A stretch of 64,000 nucleotides of DNA from Helicoverpa zea (lineage: Eukaryota > Arthropoda > Insecta > Lepidoptera > Noctuidae). The position numbers and the translations under genes were made by a program. This document shows positions 59,701 through 64,000 of the stretch, one piece after another. Each line of letters starts with the position of its first letter. The first letter of the stretch is position 1. The notes beneath the pieces are model-generated. The model saw only the letters and a program-made list of their open reading frames with translations. It was not told the origin of the DNA and did not search any database. The stretch is taken from positions 1,364,001 through 1,428,000 of the forward strand of contig NC_061475.1 in the NCBI RefSeq assembly GCF_022581195.2, in the 5' to 3' direction.

Positions 59701-62700
59701 TAGTGAAGGAAGACGGTGTAATAAGTCTATCACAGCGTAAATATATCCAAGACACATTAAAGAAGTTTGGAATGACGGACTGCAAAACCGTATCGACGCC
59801 TTTTGAGGTGGGACTAAATTTTGCAGCTCCAAAGCGTCACGAAGAATACAAGGAAAAGGAACCGTGGCCATATCGCGAACTCATAGGCACATTGATGTAT
59901 TTGAGTGTTGCCACAAGGCCTGACATTGCTAATACAGTTTCAAAGTTAGCTCAATTTGCAACTTGTCCAAATCATACTCATTGGATTTCCGCTAAACGAG
60001 TTCTTCGATATCTAAAGAAGACTATTGACTACCGATTAACATTTAGAAAAACAGGAAAGTCGTTAACGGGTTACTCAGACGCTGATTGGGGTAACTCATT
60101 AATTGATCGGAAATCATACTCTGGTTACGCTTTTATATTAGGAGGAGCTACAATTTCATGGCGATCGGAAAAGCAAAGATCAGTGGCTGCATCCTCAACC
60201 GAGGCTGAGTATATAAGTCTTAGCGAAGCTATGAAAGAGGCTCTTCACCTCAGTAGTTTGTTGAAAGAAATAGGTCTGTTAAACTTATCAAAAACTACGA
60301 TGTATGCTGACAACCAGGGGGCGATATATATTGCAAACGATACCGGCTACCATGCCCGTAGCAAACATATAGATATAAAGTATCATTTTATTAGGGATGT
60401 ATTGAAGGGTGATGTTGTAGAGTTGAAGCATCTGCCGACAGATTTGATGTTAGCCGATGTATTAACTAAAGCTTTACCCGCGATTAAACACTATAAGTGT
60501 ACTTCAGGCTTGGGGCTAGTATAGTAAAATTGAGGGGGCGTGTTAAAGTTTCAATTATTACTACTTGTCGGCCTACTGGCCTATTAACCAATTTGAATTT
60601 GGAGTACTTAAAAAGAATGATATAAAAAAAGTGGTTGTCTGTGATGTGTCATGTCATTGTGCTTTCATGAAAATGTTTTTATAATTTTCTCCTAAATAAA
60701 TATTATTGTGGATTCTATTGTGTGTTACTCTCTGGGGTGGGAAGAAGCTCCCACCAATAGAAAATATAAACAGGAGGTTTTACATAATATATGGAACATT
60801 TTAATGAGAGTTGATGTACATTCTAGTCTAACTTTATATTGTCTGTATAACTAACTGTCCTTTGGATGTATGTATTTGCAACATTGATTGAAAAAGGAAA
60901 TTGGTCCGTGAGTTTGGTGTAAGTCGAAGTTTCTTTTAGAAATAAATAGGAAATACCGATCTCGTCTAATTTTGGAAATACTACCGTGTTAAACTGTTTA
61001 ATGTTAAAACTTATTAACTAAAAAATACGACCTAGGATTTAATATGTCAGAAGGATTGTGTATTCTGCTTTGAACATGTTTTGTTCTTCTAGGATTATAA
61101 TTCCTGTATTCATTACCATTCATTGGTTCCAAACCGTGTCAATTATGTGTTGCTAACTGTACTTAAATCTTAATTAAAAGTACTTACATGACAAGCCCCC
61201 TCCCCAGCTTTAGTCAGCGCACAGATCTGAGTCTCGAACACAGCATTCACACTCTTGTGGGCTTCCTTACACTCTTCATAGGTGATGGATCGCAGTTCCA
61301 GCTGCATCAGATCGTTGGGCAGGCGGCCTGGGTACTGAGGAACAAGGGTTGTGGTTGGTAAGTAGATGGTGGTAGGTTTTTGTAATAGGAGTGGGTGTGT
61401 AAGTGGTTAAGTATGCGTAATTGTGTATGTTGGTAACAAATTGCTATTGGTAATTTTGTAGGTGCTATTATGTGGTATAATGGCGCCTATAAAATTAACA
61501 ATAGCAACATTAACAAAATCAAAAGTAGGAGCATTGTTAATGCGGTATGTTTGAAGGTAAATCAATTTAACGATAATTATTGAAGTACATAGAATATTGT
61601 ATGATTTATGCTAAAAGTATGTGTAAGTACATATGTCGGTTTTTAATCTGACATGCTCTATGATATTACAGAGTTAGCGCGTAAAACTGCTGTCTCATCT
61701 TGTAACTAACGCCTAATAGCAAAAAAAAATCTCGTGTTTTAATTTCAACTAAATACTTCAGTAGATACAACAACATTTTCTTTTTCCTGAGCTACCTACA
61801 TAATTTTACCTATTCCATAAAACAAAACATAAAAATAAAAAGAAACAATTGAAACCCACAAACCCCAACTCACCGAAGTAGTCCCCCACCCCGTCAACAC
61901 TAATTCCTCCCCCTTTTCCACCGGCTCATCGTTCAGCTCCACAGCATCGACCGTGCTCCCGAAATCCACCTCCTCGTCAGTGAAGAGTATGGCTATGTCG
62001 TTCTTGATGATGTAGTCATCGTAATCCTCGTGGATTACCACCTTGCGGATGGTGTATGCTGTGCCTCCGGAGCGCAGCTGGTTGGTCCCTACTACCGCTT
62101 TGAAGTATTGAGGTTTTAGTCTGGAAGGTTGGTAGAAATTATGAATAGAATTGTGAGATGACATCACACAGAGGAGTATGGATATGAGGGCAGAATTAGT
62201 AGTACCTAATTGTTATATTTTTATTTTGATCAGAATGTAATCTTAATTAATATTTGGCCATGATTATATCAAGAGTTTTAATTTTAAATTTAATAAATGT
62301 CCGCTTTTAAGTGACTTAAATAGGAGGCAAATATGTAATTTTGTTGTAAGTGCAATATGCATGTTTTTCGTTGCGCAGCGCCTTCCAATTATTTCATAGC
62401 AAACCGTGTGTGATTTGCTGAGCACCAATTACATTATTTCGCTGCATTAATTTATCTTTGTAATTATAATTACTTGAGTATTGTGTTGCTATGGTATTCA
62501 AAATAAATAATGCTTGTCTAAATGAATGATGAAGTAATTTTAATAATTAATTCTTATTTCCTTACCTATCAACGCAATGAGCGGCAGTAAGAATTACCCT
62601 AGGAGTCACAAGCGATGCCCCACAGAAATGCCACACCCCCCATATTCTTAAAGAAACTTGGTAGGGGATAGAGCCATTGGGAGCCTTGAAACCCCCTACA

Positions 62701-64000
62701 ATTCGCTCCCAGTCTTCTCGGGCATCAGGACTTGAGGCTGAGAAGAATTCTGATGACACTGGAATAGAAGAAAAGTTATAATTAAGTCAAATGCATAAAG
62801 TGAAAAATTTATAAAAATATGATGGTATGGAGAAGAGATGTTTGTAAGAGAGTACAAAAAGTACTTGTCAGAAGTGGGATTCGAACCCACGCCCACAGAA
62901 GTGGACTGCGACCTGAACGCAGCGCCTTAGACCGCTCGGCCATCCTGACATGCGAACAGAGGCTGAAATTATCAAATGGTATGTACAGATTTATAGCTGA
63001 AGATAAAAATAGACACTGACGTCACAGGTAGTTGATAATTCACTTTGCGTCGACTGCATGCAATCAATAGTTTGAGTTTAAACGATTTAAGACTTTAAAG
63101 TGATTGAAATAAGGGTCAACTGTTAAATTTTGTATGACGTAGAAGAGTTAAATTAAGGTCAGTTTAATTGAAGGTCAGAGATTCTGTGTTGCTATGCAGT
63201 AGTTTTTCAGCTCGTGAGATATTACATAACTGAGTCAGATTTTTAACCTTGTTAACATAAAATAATGAAGGTCGTTTCTCAAAAAGTTCCTTGCTTTGGT
63301 AGCATATACTCACGTATTGGTAGCTTAACACGTTAGACAGGTAACAAAAAGCTAAGAAGAAAGTTACAATTAGTAGCTTTAGAATCTAAGTGTAAAAACG
63401 ATCTGTAATTTATTTTATTATCATCACAGAAAAAGAAATATTTATTAAAATTCTAAACAAAATAATGCAATCTCCTTTCTCAGCATACAATACTGAACAA
63501 ATTACTGGCCACTTCGCATCAAAAACTCGTGGATGCCATTAAAGTTTTTTTTTTTCTAGTTTTTTTTCTTTTTTATTTTAATGGCTTTGATCAGATTTTT
63601 TGATAGAAATAGGGCAGTATTTCAATCTCTCCTAAGTATAGCCTTTTTGCAGACTAGATTTTAGCGGTTTTTTTGTTGAAAAAAAAACGTCCTTATTGAC
63701 ATTTGATATCATTAAAATATTTGAAATGTTAATAATGAATTATTAAAAGGTTTACATTTTATGTGAATTGTAGAAATTGAGATTGAGATTGTTCCTACAT
63801 CGTATAGTTTTTTTTTCTAACGTTTTTAAGGTGAGTAGTAATTAATTTATCTTACATTTAGCATTTCTAGGATCCTGTTTATCTTGGTTTGGCGTTTGAT
63901 ATCCCGTTTGACCGTTTACAAATATCTCCACATTTGGTTTTAAATCTTTCATTTTCAGTACTTCGATAGTTTTAAAGTTATTTTCTTTGATAGGAATTAT
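56739..64000 (-). CDS. Chymotrypsin-like serine protease, 5' end beyond window
   Basis: A secreted S1-family zymogen. Exons in transcript order: 63856-64000 (partial, probable), 62566-62758, 61874-62120, 61188-61334, 57266-57364 and 56739-56846; all phases agree. Activation would be at R/IVGG. The triad is complete: His in LTAAHC, Asp in NDIAIL, Ser in GDSGGP. The residue at position 189 (six before the Ser) is Gly within GEGACHGDSGGP, as in lepidopteran chymotrypsins, not the Asp of trypsins. The 63856-64000 exon, lying ahead of IVGG and ending in the phase the next exon needs, gives an N-terminal extension without clip-domain cysteines. The C-terminus is a His-rich tail (YIHNHKHHRYTNRH). 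The signal peptide exon is not in the window. A copia element occupies the intron before the catalytic-Ser exon. Confidence 0.92.
57373..57591 (+). repeat. copia 5' LTR
   Basis: 219 bp; contains AATAAA near 57527. Its start is 8 bp from the protease catalytic-Ser exon. Confidence 0.92.
57596..60524 (+). pseudogene. copia gag-pol, defective
   Basis: Gag starts at ATG 57596. Codon 35 is TAG (57698-57700) where the downstream sequence suggests a former Trp codon. The frame then reopens through a CCHC knuckle (CYKCHGVGHKYSEC, about 58270). Protease and the integrase catalytic core are absent. Only the integrase C-terminal signature (KGYRIWIPGEHK, RDVKF, near 58390-58460) survives, in another frame, so a deletion junction lies near 58340-58375. 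RT follows with WDIVKKPK, GVDYHQTYAPVARLET, a one-base frameshift near 59350, LYGLKQAGRQWY and YVDDILVA. RNase H has YSDADW, SSTEAEY and ADNQGA, then ADVLTKALP. Confidence 0.9.
60541..60759 (+). repeat. copia 3' LTR
   Basis: Near-identical partner of 57373-57591. Confidence 0.92.
60765..61187. other. Remaining protease intron beyond the copia
   Basis: AT-rich with nothing recognised. Introns 61335-61873, 62121-62565 and 62759-63855 are likewise featureless except for the tRNA gene. Confidence 0.5.
62866..62949 (-). tRNA. tRNA-Leu-CAG: tRNA-Leu (anticodon CAG)
   Basis: 84 nt. It has a seven-pair acceptor stem, a D-arm GGCCGAGCGGTCTAAGGC (A box), anticodon CAG (plus 62913-62915), a long variable arm (CCACTTCTGTGG), and a T-arm with GGTTCGAATCCC (B box). 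The length and variable arm are normal for Leu. It is nested in a protease intron on the same strand; no intron is visible in the tRNA. Confidence 0.96.

Larger units (their letters stand above)
57373..60759 (+). mobile_element. copia-class LTR retrotransposon, internally deleted, 3.4 kb
   Basis: The two 219-bp LTRs (57373-57591 and 60541-60759) start TGTTAAAG. They differ by a single C/T seen in the GTCATGTYATTG stretch. A 5-bp target duplication GAAAA flanks the element (57368-57372 and 60760-60764). The primer site GGTTATGGCCCAG begins right after the 5' LTR and resembles the initiator-tRNA-Met internal site used by copia. A purine tract GAGGGGG precedes the 3' LTR. Domain order Gag, (missing PR/IN), RT, RNase H is copia-type. 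It lies antisense in a protease intron. Confidence 0.93.

Overview
This is an AT-rich eukaryotic window with intron-containing genes and dense transposable elements. It looks like a moth or butterfly (Lepidoptera) chromosome. The evidence is an insect-type V-ATPase C gene, an insect vanin-like gene, a lepidopteran-style chymotrypsin-like protease, and several copies of a tRNA-headed SINE and other repeats typical of Lepidoptera. The order is inference; the eukaryotic gene structures are read directly.

Layout: (1) 1-13192, minus strand: V-ATPase subunit C (Vha44), eleven constitutive coding exons plus a phase-matched 75-codon cassette exon. The tail of one exon, with its splice donor, is amplified as a 92-bp tandem array inside the next intron. 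(2) 14194-27285: a three-layer transposon nest. A roughly 0.95-kb hAT-like element holds a 12.1-kb env-bearing gypsy-class (errantivirus-like) element, whose env gene is split by an apparently intact 4.7-kb LINE. (3) 27891-33550, plus strand: mitochondrial ribosomal protein L24 (six exons), with introns holding a foldback element, a dead mariner and a full-length SINE. (4) 34073-34190: a 5S rRNA gene. (5) 34.2-48.4 kb: gene-poor, with two hAT-like elements that have perfect 8-bp target duplications, SINE fragments and one unrecognised coding remnant. (6) 48415-55307, plus strand: a secreted vanin/biotinidase-like protein that has lost two of three catalytic residues. (7) 56739-64000, minus strand: a chymotrypsin-like serine protease whose first exons lie beyond the window. 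A young internally deleted copia element sits 8 bp from the acceptor of its catalytic-serine exon, and a tRNA-Leu(CAG) gene lies in another intron.

The host genes have unrelated roles (proton pumping, mitochondrial translation, a nitrilase-fold secreted protein, extracellular proteolysis); no operon or shared pathway is implied. I see no CRISPR, prokaryotic operon or clearly new multi-gene system. The most unusual items are the amplified exon-donor unit in Vha44, the nested transposons with a canonical -1 frameshift site, the copia insertion abutting a catalytic exon, and the vanin-like pseudoenzyme.
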